Assembly (NCBI GenBank): GCA_963978895.1
Contig: OZ022240.1
Location: 42,730,268 to 42,794,267 of the forward strand
DNA: 64,000 nucleotides
Source of the DNA: Erpobdella octoculata
Lineage: Eukaryota > Annelida > Clitellata > Hirudinida > Erpobdellidae
Direction: 5' to 3'
In this document: piece by piece, positions 44,898 through 54,223 of the stretch
Position numbering within the stretch: position 1 is the first letter of the stretch
How the letters are laid out: every line of letters begins with the position of its first letter
Made by a program: the position numbers and the translations under genes
The notes under the pieces: model-generated
The model's database searches: none
Told to the model about the DNA's origin: nothing
Seen by the model: only the letters and a program-made list of their open reading frames with translations

Positions 44898-45360
44898 GTC
44901 ATCATCATCATATTCACCGACATCATCATCACCATAACCATAATAATAATTATCATCATCGTCGTCGTCGTCATTACAAATATCTTCATCATCACTACCA
45001 CCATCATGATACAATCACAAACATCAGTATCTACATCATCCTTATCATCACCATATTAACAAACATCATCACCATAATCATCATCATCATCGTCGTCATC
45101 ATCATAACAAATATCTTCCTTATCATCACAAACATGGTTCATCATTCTCATAATCATCATCATCATCGTCGTCATCATCATAACAAATATCTTCCTTATC
45201 ATCACAAACATGGTTCATCATTCTCATAATCATCACAAACATGTTCATCATTCTCATAATCATCACAAACATGTTCATCATTCTCATAATCATCACAAAC
45301 ATGTTCATCATTCTCATAATCATCACAAACATGTTCATCATTCTCATAATCACAACCATA
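44365..45360. repeat. CAT-rich minisatellites inside the foldback element
   Basis: Several arrays derive from CAT/ACC triplets. A 21-bp unit (ATCTTCATAATCATCACAAAT) runs from 44,460 to 44,645, pure CAT/CAC tracts lie at 44,825-44,935, and a 30-bp unit (TGTTCATCATTCTCATAATC plus ATCACAAACA) runs from 45,205 to 45,350. ORFs across them are repeat artefacts. Confidence 0.9.
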
Positions 45361-45501
45361 ATTGAAGAACTAAATCTGTAAAAAAACGTTTTGCTAAATT
45401 AAACAAAAATCAGAAAGATAATTTAACAAAAACTATTTAATAAGAGTTGCACTGCAGACCACCCATGTAGTTATGGAGCTACGTGAACAAATTAATGGAC
45501 G

Positions 45502-45508
45502 CATTAAT
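45502..45508. repeat. Target site duplication of the P-type element, left
   Basis: CATTAAT precedes the terminal inverted repeat and recurs directly after the right end (47,535-47,541). A preceding G would make an 8-bp repeat if the terminal G of the right end is counted, matching the 8-bp duplication of P elements. Confidence 0.65.
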
Positions 45509-47534
45509 CATGGACGTCTATATAATAGTATCTGGACAGTTAGCCAATAATAGCCTTGTAACCAGTTGGTCCCATGACTGCGCAATGCTTCATATACGCA
45601 TTATAAGTTTGATTTATAGCTAAATCATGTGGAGTGAAAAACACAACGCTGTTTTGAGATAAAACAAATATATTTTACTTAATCAAAATCCATAAAAAGT
45701 AAAAATCATAAAAAAATAAAGAAAAAGTAAACTTAAGAATTTTAAATTATAACAATTATAGTTATTTATTAGTAGTAAAGTCAAAGTTATTAGAAAATTT
45801 TCAATATTTTAACATTGTGATAATTAAAACAGTAAAAATTGTATGTTTTCAGTTCTGAGTTGAGATTCAAAGGTGTGCAATCAATTATTTTGCAGAAAAG
45901 TACTCTGTGACTCGATGACAATGACGACAGAAATAATTTTGCCAGTTCTGGTGATGCCTTGATTTCTTTAAAAACTTTCCAGCAATGTACGCATAAAATG
46001 AAAGCGTACTCTGATGGTCGTGTCAAATCTTCCTGCTGCTGCTATCAAGGATCTGTTTTACAGAAATTAAATAGCAAGCACCAAATTATCGAGCCCATAC
46101 ATTTCATCAAGACATTTGATGATCTTTTTCAAAATGCTGGTCAATGGAATAGTTACCTAACTCGATTATCTTAAAGTGTTATAAGCTGCTGGACTTTCTG
46201 CATGAATCGTATATATGACATGATTGTGAGCCCTGGTGAGTAATGACAATGAAACTTGCTTTTTGTAAGCAGTTTGGCTTGTTCTGAAACAAATTCAAGT
46301 TTGCGTTGTTTTTCACTTTCTGGACTGCATTCTGTTAAGATGTTTATTCTTTCTTTTAAAATGCTAACAGCCATTTTTGTGAATGACGGACAGGTTTTTA
46401 AATTTTCTGACCAAGTCTTCATTCGAGCTGCCAAATTAATAAGCTGAGACGTTGTCGTAACTAATCCGTTTGTTAACAAATCTTTGAATGTGTTGGCTGG
46501 AACATTTACATTAACCACACTGACAACCGTTGACAGATTTTCTGCCACCGAGATGCAAACAGCCACTTTAACTTTACCAGCTTCTACTTTAAAACAATAA
46601 ATTAACAAAATGCCATCAATTGTGGTAATAGTAAAGTTTGTTGGCAAAGTCATTTCATTCTTCTACCGTTCTGCCAAAACGTTAGGTGTTTGATTTGCTA
46701 AACAATCACTTTTGAAAAAATTCTTCTCCATCTCAACATTTCTTTTTATTTCGTACTCGTAGCGAATTGAAACTGTAGCACAAACAGTAGATCTTGACGG
46801 TACTCTACAAGTTGAGCAGTATTTTGGACCACCAGGAAAAATACTAGGTACTGCACCTTTTTTCAGTCGACGTTGAAAAAGCTGTCCGGACTCTAATTTT
46901 AGTTTTTTCCTTCTTTGATGCTGATTTGTATCGACACAGCTGGATTCAAAGTCTACTTCATTGAAAAAATTGAGCAAATTTTTGAACTGGCAGTTGGTTT
47001 CCAGTCTTTTCGAGGATTTGCTTTAATTATATTTCTGTAGAAGTATATTGTCATTTATAGGAACGCTATGAATTGTTGGTTTATTTTCGCCCGCCGATAG
47101 TCCCGGAACACTTTTGTAGTTGGTTTTGCAACGATATGCCTGGCCCTTGTGTGGCATTTTTAGCAATAAAAACTTTTATAATACAGAAATAAATCCAATT
47201 GTTCAAAATAGTAGCAATCCCAACTGTTTCCAAACGTCAATCAAGTCAAACTTACGATAGCGTAAAGCTAAAAATAGCTATATTTAAATAAACAAGTGTT
47301 GAGCGCAGTCACTAAACTAAAGCGTAATTTCAACAATAAATATTATTATATTTCAATGTTATAAACATTTTCAATGTTAAAAGTAACCAGTACAGGCTTT
47401 ATAACTATAAATCCAAACGCAGACCGAACAACTCGAATACGAACAGCTAAATAGATATGGGACCAACTGGGTACAACACAACAGCTCAAAATGATTTGGC
47501 TCATTGTCCAGTTGCTATTATATAGACGTCCATG
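45509..47534. mobile_element. P-type DNA transposon nested in the foldback element
   Basis: The ends share a perfect 20-bp inverted repeat (CATGGACGTCTATATAATAG). It is followed by a weaker inverted match that ends in (A/C)CCAGTTGGTCCCAT about 50-75 bp inside. The CATG start parallels the Drosophila P element terminus. A THAP-domain transposase relic is read inward from the right end. The size is 2026 bp, and direct CATTAAT repeats flank it. It lies inside the foldback element and so inserted there, or was captured as cargo. Confidence 0.8.
46171..47157 (-). pseudogene. THAP-domain P-type transposase, decayed
   Basis: Starts MPHKGQAYRC at 47,157. N-terminal pieces fit a THAP zinc finger: NYKSVPGL, ENKPTIHSVP, then in a shifted frame NPRKDWKPTASSKICS, then FFNEVDFESS and the closing LKKGAVPSIFP. 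Zinc ligands are damaged: the second Cys after YRC is missing, and the His expected after KICS is lost where ATTTTTTCAATG replaces a CATTTC-like run. Downstream, one TAG stop (near 46,662) interrupts an otherwise continuous frame running to 46,171. That frame includes a helical region and a YSPGLTIMSYIRFMQK block like the segment after the leucine-zipper region in P/THAP9 transposases. THAP binds the element ends; this copy cannot be active. The catalytic part is largely deleted. Confidence 0.7.
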
Positions 47535-48033
47535 CATTAATCTCTTCCTGGCCAACTAATTAGAAATTCCTCGGGGATCTTCTTTTCATCACAGCCTGAG
47601 AAAGAAACTTTTTATTATTTAATGATTAATGTTATGTAGTGGCATTAATGCAGAGTTATTTTATTAGTTTGTGTTGAATAACTTTAATTAATAAATCTCT
47701 ATATCAACAGAAAAAAACAATATTAAACAGAAAGCTCATCTTGCAACATGGAAAACGTCATTGCATTACTTGGAAATCGTCCTAATAGGGTATATAAAAA
47801 TTAATTTTAAATTTATTAGCTAAAATATTGCTCGGTTAAAACGAACTTACATAACTTCTGTTGAGGCATTTCTGTAGAAAAAAAAGTTAAGAAGTCATTC
47901 AGATGCTAAAAGAAGTAATGTGAGTACATTTTCCTATTAAATATGACCACATTGAGTTTAGCAACAAAGTAACTTACATCAGGATTTATTAATGAACGCT
48001 GAGCACAGCTCACACGTAAAGGTGATGCTCTCG
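47535..48033. other. Foldback interior right of the P-type element
   Basis: Starts with the right CATTAAT repeat. No ORF or domain recognised. It is part of the foldback element's original interior. Confidence 0.45.
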
Positions 48034-49593
48034 AACTTAGCGTTTTATTGATTTACTCTGTTAATTCTTGTTGCATTTCGATGAAACTTTCACATATTGC
48101 TTTGTTTTTGAATTATCTATCTAAATATGCTAACTTTATTATGATGCAACAACTTTGAATTTTCCATGTTAAATGCTTGAAAAGTTAGCAACCGAATTCT
48201 CAATCAGTTTTTATTGATTTACTCGGTTAATTCTTGTTGCATTTTAATGAAACTTTCACATATTGTTTTGTTTTTGAATTATCTATCTAAATATGCTAAT
48301 TTTATTGAAATGCAACAACTTTGAATTTTCCATGTTAAATGCTTGAAAAGTTAGCAACCGAATTCTCAATCAGTTTTTATTGATTTACTCTGTTAATTCT
48401 TGTTGCATTTTAATGAAACTTTCACATATTGTTTTGTTTTTGAATTATCTATCTAAATATGCTAATTTTATTGAGATGCAACAACTTTGAATTTTCCATG
48501 TTAAATGCGTGAAAAGTTAGCAACCGAATTCTCCATCAGTTTTTATTGATTTACTCTGTTAATTCTTGTTGAATTTTAATGAAACTTTCACATATTGTTT
48601 TGTTTTTGAATTATCTATCTAAATATGCTAACTTTATTGAAATGCAACAACTTTGAATTTTCCATGTTAAATGCGTGAAAAGTTAGCAACCGAATTCTCC
48701 ATCAGTTTTTATTGATTTACTCTGTTAATTCTTGTTGCATTTCGATGAAACTTTCACATATTGCTTTGTTTTTGAATTATCTATCTAAATATGCTAACTT
48801 TATTGAGATGCAACAACTTTGAATTTTCCAAAGTTAGCAACCGATTTCTCAATCAGTTTTTATTGATTTACTCTGTTAATTCTTGTTGCATTTTAATGAG
48901 ACTTTCACATATTGCTTTGTTTTTGAATTATCTATCTAAATATGCTAATTTTATTGAGATGCAACAACTTTGAATTTTCCATGTTAAATGCGTGAAAAGT
49001 TAGCAACCGAATTCTCCATCAGTTTTTATTGATTTACTCTGTTAATTCTTGTTGCATTTTAATGAAACTTTCACATATTGTTTTGTTTTTGAATTATCTA
49101 TCTAAATATGCTAATTTTAATGAGATGCAACAACTTTGAATTTTCCATGTTAAATGCGTGAAAAGTTAGCAACCGAATTCTCCATCAGTTTTTATTGATT
49201 TACTCTGTTAATTCTTGTTGCATTTGGATTAAACTTTTACATGTTGATTTGGTTTTGAATTATCTATCTTAATATGCTAATTTTATTGAGATGTCACAAA
49301 TTTGAATTTTCCATCTAAAAATATACAGCAATTTGGAATTTATCATGCCACTGTGTTTATTCGCCAAGCGAGTAAAACGTAAACAGAGATATTACGAACG
49401 ATTTAATTGGTATGTTTAATGTTTTTATCATATAACTTCGTTAATAATTGTTGCATTTATTTGAAACTAGTACAGATCGTTTTGTTTTTTAATTATCTAT
49501 TCAAATATATTAAAAATATTAAAATGCAACAACTTTGAATTTTCTATGTATAATGCAGGCAAAGTTGGCTACCGTTGCTAACTTCAGCGACGT
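48034..49593 (-). repeat. Right terminal inverted repeat of the foldback element
   Basis: Anchors GAATTATCTATC occur at 48,110, 48,276, 48,442, 48,608, 48,774, 48,925, 49,091 and 49,257. The spacing is 166 bp throughout except one 151-bp unit, which lacks about 15 bp (ATGTTAAATGCGTGA-like). The terminal 300 bp is single copy. The right arm has about twice as many units as the left. Confidence 0.9.
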
Positions 49594-49602
49594 CTGCAAT
49601 TT
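49594..49602. repeat. 9-bp target site duplication, right
   Basis: CTGCAATTT, identical to 43,191-43,199. Confidence 0.9.
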
Positions 49603-49737
49603 GAGTTACGATCGGCAACTTTTGCTCACGACATTCACTCTCAATAACACGAATGCTTTAGAAAAACTCAGGCTGAACTTTATAAACCATCTTAATTTGA
49701 TTATTTTCTTTATTGTGTGTTTTTATATATTTTAATA

Positions 49738-49790
49738 CTAGAGCGGCTTGGCTAGCTTGAAATTAGAGAATTTGAACCATCCATAGTAGA
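49738..49790 (+). repeat. Dispersed repeat head abutting a gene start
   Basis: CTAGAGCGGCTTGGCTAGC, GAAATTAGAGAATTTGAACC and CATAGTAGAGT match the head of the insertion at 29,266-29,330. The match ends exactly where the next gene's first codon would be. Confidence 0.7.
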
Positions 49791-51605
49791 GTGGAAAAAT
49801 ACTCAAGTTTTGTGAAATGTTTCATTTGCTCAGAAGAAATTAAAGATGCTCGGATGCTTCCATGTTTGCACAGTTTTTGTTTTGAATGTCTCAAATTTGA
49901 ATTTAATGAAAAAATTTCAAACAAAGAAAACAAATTAAAATGTCCAAAATGTGATATTTGTTTTGAACAACCTGAAGGAGGCTTAGAAAATTTAAAGAAA
50001 AATGAATTTATTGAATGTCTCACTGAAACAAATAAAATATTCTGTGGAACTTGCTCGAAAGAAAAGTCTACTAGATTCTGTTTAGAATGTAAGTTGTATT
50101 TGTGTTTGACATCTTTGTCTGTTCATGAGAAAATACCTTTGTTGAAAAATCATGCCTTAGCAAGAATTAGTTCAAATAATGATTTTGAAATATCATACTG
50201 CAAATCTTGTCAGAAATGGGTTGATTCAGAAAAACTGTTTAATCATGTTTCTTGCATCTTGAAAACGTTTGCGGAATTTAAAGAATTATTTAACAAAACG
50301 TTGGAGCAAGAAATAATTAAAAGTTATAATATGAAAGATGCCTTAAAAGCAAATTCAAATGCAATTGATACTCATAGAGTGAATATTTCCAATAAGGCTG
50401 AGAAATTAAAAATCCAGATTCAAAAACATTGTGAAGATATTAAAAATAATTTTATAAATTATGTTGAGTCATATGAAAAAAACAGTTTTGCAATTATTGA
50501 TGGAAAAAGACTTGAAATTGAGAAAAATTTAACATTATATTCAAAAGAAATTTTAACGTTGAGCACGGTGTTTGATGTAAATATTAACAAATATGAAAAA
50601 TGGTCTCAACATTGTAATCCAGTTAAACTTGTTGAAGCAACTGAAAATGACAAAGTTGAGTGGATAGGTGATGAGGAAAATATTTCGACAAAAAATCAAG
50701 ATTTGTCTTCCAAATGTTTCACAGAAAAATTGAATCTTGTTTTCAGGCCAAAACTGTTAAATGAAAACTTTCTCTCTTCACAAATTTCAATAGGAGAGCT
50801 TTTATCAGTTGATGAAATTGTACCCGAGCTTTGTAAAACGATTGTTGTATCGATTGCTGATATTCAGAAACTATCAGTTAGCAACACAAGAGTTTATCTT
50901 GGTGGTCAGAATGATGATTTTTACAAAATTGATGTTTTTTGCAGTGAAACATACGAATATCTCTTCTCTATTGGGTTAAATATTAAAGATTCTTTGTTTC
51001 GTAAAACTGAATTGGTTGAGCACTTTTTCTTTGTTATGAATGATTCATCACTTGAAATTTATAATCTTGAAAAACAGAAAGACAGTCCCGAGTGGAAGAG
51101 AACAATACAATTTGAATCAAATGAATGTGAAATCGTAAGTTCATTAGGAAAAGATTTAATTATTTTGGATAATTATAATGAAAAATTATTTGAAATTACA
51201 TTAGAAGGCAACATTGTACGCGACATCACATTACCAGATTGTATTGATCTATTATATGGAGTGTATGGTTTTTTAGACATAAAAAATGTTCGCTTTGCTA
51301 TTTTAAATGAGTCTGGCTTCTTTTTAATTAACTGCAATGGAGATGTTGTTAAGGAATTTGATTCAGATTCAGATTCAACACAAGAAGTTGGAGACTTCTA
51401 TCAGCTGACTTCGGATAACAACTCATGCTTGTTTGTGGCTGATTATAATACAACAGAAATTCATGTATTTGATTTTAATTTGAATTACGTAAACTCTTTT
51501 GATGCTCAATGTGAACTAGAAAGTATGTGTTTCGACTCAAGAACAAATCGCTTATTGGCGATTAGTAAAACAAATTCTAGTTTAATGAGTGTTTTTCAAT
51601 CGTGA
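49791..51605 (+). CDS. TRIM-like RING/B-box/coiled-coil/propeller gene lacking an ATG (type 1)
   Basis: A 604-codon open frame with the full type 1 order: RING (C10, C13, C25, H27, C30, C33, C51, C54), B-box (C85 to H121), C-x2-C-x11-H-x2-C knuckle, coiled coil and propeller ending VFQS. The first codon is GTG, where relatives have ATG (MENYSSF). The sequence before it is a dispersed repeat, and a stop lies 18 bp upstream in frame. The next ATG encodes residue 22 and would remove two RING ligands. The B-box also has C108 replaced by Ser (LCLTSLSVH). Either a new upstream exon supplies the start, or the gene lost promoter and start to the repeat and is a very young pseudogene. Confidence 0.7.
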   Translation: MEKYSSFVKCFICSEEIKDARMLPCLHSFCFECLKFEFNEKISNKENKLKCPKCDICFEQPEGGLENLKKNEFIECLTETNKIFCGTCSKEKSTRFCLECKLYLCLTSLSVHEKIPLLKNHALARISSNNDFEISYCKSCQKWVDSEKLFNHVSCILKTFAEFKELFNKTLEQEIIKSYNMKDALKANSNAIDTHRVNISNKAEKLKIQIQKHCEDIKNNFINYVESYEKNSFAIIDGKRLEIEKNLTLYSKEILTLSTVFDVNINKYEKWSQHCNPVKLVEATENDKVEWIGDEENISTKNQDLSSKCFTEKLNLVFRPKLLNENFLSSQISIGELLSVDEIVPELCKTIVVSIADIQKLSVSNTRVYLGGQNDDFYKIDVFCSETYEYLFSIGLNIKDSLFRKTELVEHFFFVMNDSSLEIYNLEKQKDSPEWKRTIQFESNECEIVSSLGKDLIILDNYNEKLFEITLEGNIVRDITLPDCIDLLYGVYGFLDIKNVRFAILNESGFFLINCNGDVVKEFDSDSDSTQEVGDFYQLTSDNNSCLFVADYNTTEIHVFDFNLNYVNSFDAQCELESMCFDSRTNRLLAISKTNSSLMSVFQS

Positions 51606-52536
51606 TGTTTTTAATTTATAAGTGTTTAGTTTATATCCATTTGGTTTGGATTTATAGTTTTATTGATCTTATAAAAATTGCATTTGTCAAATTATAAGTT
51701 AGTTTGACTAGTTGTTTAACTAGTTTAGTTTGCTTTCTGTTAACATTTAAAACCATGTATTTGAATAGATATATTCAATGTATTCTATTACGCTAAATTA
51801 ATAACATTACATTAATAAACATGCTTAAATTCTTATTTCACATTTTCATTTGTTTTTGTGTGTCTCTAAGTGAATTCAAGGGTTTCTTAAATTTTGTGAA
51901 TTTTTTTCAAACTTGTAGCGTATTATTTTAAACATTTTAGTTTCTTGTAGGCATTGCAGTTTAGTATCGTGTAAATCTGTGTATCGTGGTCGGGTTGCAT
52001 TTGGCGGCTCCGTATTTCTATTAGGGGTGGGTTGACTTTTGATTAAGAAATCGGAATCGGTCGGAGTCCTATTTCAACCGATTAATCGTAATCGGGCACG
52101 GACAGCCTACCGATTCAAATAGTGTTGAAACTTGTTAATCTAACAAATCATCAGATAATTAAGTAATAAGCGTTAATTATGTTTATAATATCTTTTTTCA
52201 TGTATTCAGTTACATTATCATGTCTAATAAAACTTTTGAACAACAAATAAAAATGTCCACAAATCAAATCTCGGACTCGATAGATTTCCGACTATAACAA
52301 TAAATGGTCTGTTTGTTATCGGAAACCGAACAGCACCTCCTGGCTTGTAATAAATAACCGGCCCTGCTTCTTTTCTAAGAAAATTACGTCCCTGACTTGT
52401 AATTTATGCCTGAACCGGCCCGTTTCATAAGCACACAATTTTAGGCCTGACCCGGTCCGTGATGAACTGGACTCGGCCAGTTTTAACGGGTTGCAAATAT
52501 CAATTAATAACTTAGCTTGTTACAAATAAATATACA
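51606..52536. repeat. Spacer with DNA-transposon-like motifs
   Basis: TAGGGGTGGGTTGAC (52,021 on) followed by repeated CGATTAATCG and AATCGG motifs looks like the start of a hAT-type element. CCGGCCCGTT and GACCCGGTCCG (52,390-52,500) resemble the motifs in the insertion at 29,266-29,805. No matching inverted end or transposase was found. No gene seen. Confidence 0.4.
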
Positions 52537-54087
52537 TCACAATTGGAAAACATTCATGATAAAAGATTGTTCTTCTACGCCAACCACTAATAAACGATTC
52601 GTTGTTGAATCAAAACAAATATCATTTGATTTACAATGAGCATTAAACGATTTTACAAAATTTAAATTAAAATCATATACATGAATATTATTTTCATAAG
52701 GGGCAACAACAAATAAGTTACAATTGATGTCTGTTGTCAGATTATGGATTCTTCTATGACAAACAACTTCTTCTGATGAACCAACTATCATACTTCCTTT
52801 AAACTCAAGTTTTTTAGTTTTCTTCCAATCAGGACTGTCTTTCTGTTTTTCAAGATTATAAATATCCAGTGAAGAATCGCTTAAATTGTATTAAATTTCT
52901 ATATTTAAATCAACAAAAAAAAGATATTCATATGTGGTTTTGCAATAAACTTCAATTTTATAGGAATTTTTTCTGAGACTCCCGATATACACCTTTGTTT
53001 GGCTAATCGATGTTTTGTCAATATAATTAGTTATGGCAATTGTTTTAATAAGCTCAGGTTGAATTTCATTAGTTGACATTAAATTTCCTATTGAAAATTG
53101 TGAGGAATAAAACCTTGTATCCAACGGTTTTGGTTTAAAAACAAGATTTAACTTTTCATTAGAACACTTTAAAATCAATTCATAATTTTTTCTTGAATTA
53201 TTTTCATCTTCATCTAGCAATTTAACATTATCATTTTCAATTGATTCAATAAAATTAAATTGATTAAAATGTTGGGACCATTTTTCATATTTTTTTTTCA
53301 GTTTCTGTTTTCAATTTCACTAATTCTTCTAAATGTGAAATTAACTTGTGATCAATTTCATTGCTTTTTCTATCAATAATTGCATTGAAGTCATTTTGAC
53401 TTAAATTAATAAAATTGATAAATTTAACTTTAAAATCGTCGCAATGCTCTTGAATTTGTATTTTCAGTTTTTTAGTTTCATTTTCAATAAAGAGTTTGTG
53501 TGTATTAATTGCATTTAAATTTGTTTTCAGAGTTTCTATGTTGTTGTAGTTTTTTAATAAATTTTGCTCCAAAGTTTCGTAAACGTTTTAAAAATTCTGC
53601 AAAAGATTTCAAGATGCAGGATTCATGATCAAAACGTTTTTCTGAATCAACCCATTTTTTACAGGATTTACAATATGATGCTTCAAAATCCTCCTTTGCA
53701 ATGAAATTACTGCTTTCTAAAACATGATTTTTTGCTAAAGGATTTTTTTTATGAACAGATACACATGATGAACATAAATACAATTTGCATTACAATCAGA
53801 AACTAGTAACTTCTTTTTTTAAGCAAGTTTCACAAAATATTTTATTTGTTTCGGTAAAACATTCAATGAATTTATTTTTCTTCAAATTTTCTAAACCTCC
53901 TTCAGGTACTTCTAAAGAAATATTACATTTTGGGCAACTTAATTTGTTTTCTTTAATTGACAATTTTCTAATAAATGTTCTTTTAAGACATTCAAAACAG
54001 AAACTGTGCAAACATGGAAGCATCCGAGCATCTTTAATTTCTTTTGAACAGATGAAACAACTTTACAAAACTTGAATAATTTTCCAT
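52537..54087 (-). pseudogene. Degraded type 1 TRIM-like gene
   Basis: Start MENYSSFVK at 54,087. One extra T at about codon 10 shifts the RING frame; the frame is recovered downstream (MLPCLHSFCFECL, then CPKCN). Two in-frame stops fall at the start of the B-box (EVTSF, stop, L, stop, CKLYLCSSC). Further frameshifts occur near 53,590 and 53,285. The propeller lacks its middle, with joins near 52,890 and 52,760. The final strands are intact (NLFVVAPYENNIHVYDFN, ending VFQL). It is the immediate downstream neighbour of the intact gene at 54,224-56,005, in the same orientation, and so is a tandem duplicate. Confidence 0.85.
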
Positions 54088-54223
54088 TTTTAAGATTGCT
54101 AAATTGAATTATAAAACATTTTTTGTTGTTCAAAAATTAATGTTACCCTCAAAAATTAATGTTACCCACAAATTAACACTGGGTAACAGAGCTAGTTATA
54201 AATAAATATAAAAAAAATATACA

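Larger units (their letters stand above)
43200..49593. mobile_element. 6.4-kb foldback element with long tandem-repeat TIRs
   Basis: The terminal inverted repeats start ACGTCGCTGAAGTTAGCAAC and appear identical by eye over about the first 430 bp. They then continue into 166-bp tandem units, about 4 plus a rearranged region on the left and 8 on the right. A perfect 9-bp duplication, CTGCAATTT, flanks the element. A 9-bp target duplication with very long inverted repeats is characteristic of Mutator-like and FB-type foldback elements. No transposase of that type is seen inside, so it is non-autonomous. The interior carries triplet-rich minisatellites and a nested P-type element. Near-identical ends indicate recent movement or gene conversion. 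Confidence 0.9.

Noticed and set aside
44344..45360. His/Asn-rich and Met/Ile/Asp-rich ORFs
   Set aside because: They read through CAT-triplet minisatellites within the foldback element.
44365..45360. CRISPR-like array because of regular 21- and 30-bp repeats
   Set aside because: Units are directly tandem with no unique spacers, in a eukaryotic genome, and derive from simple triplets.
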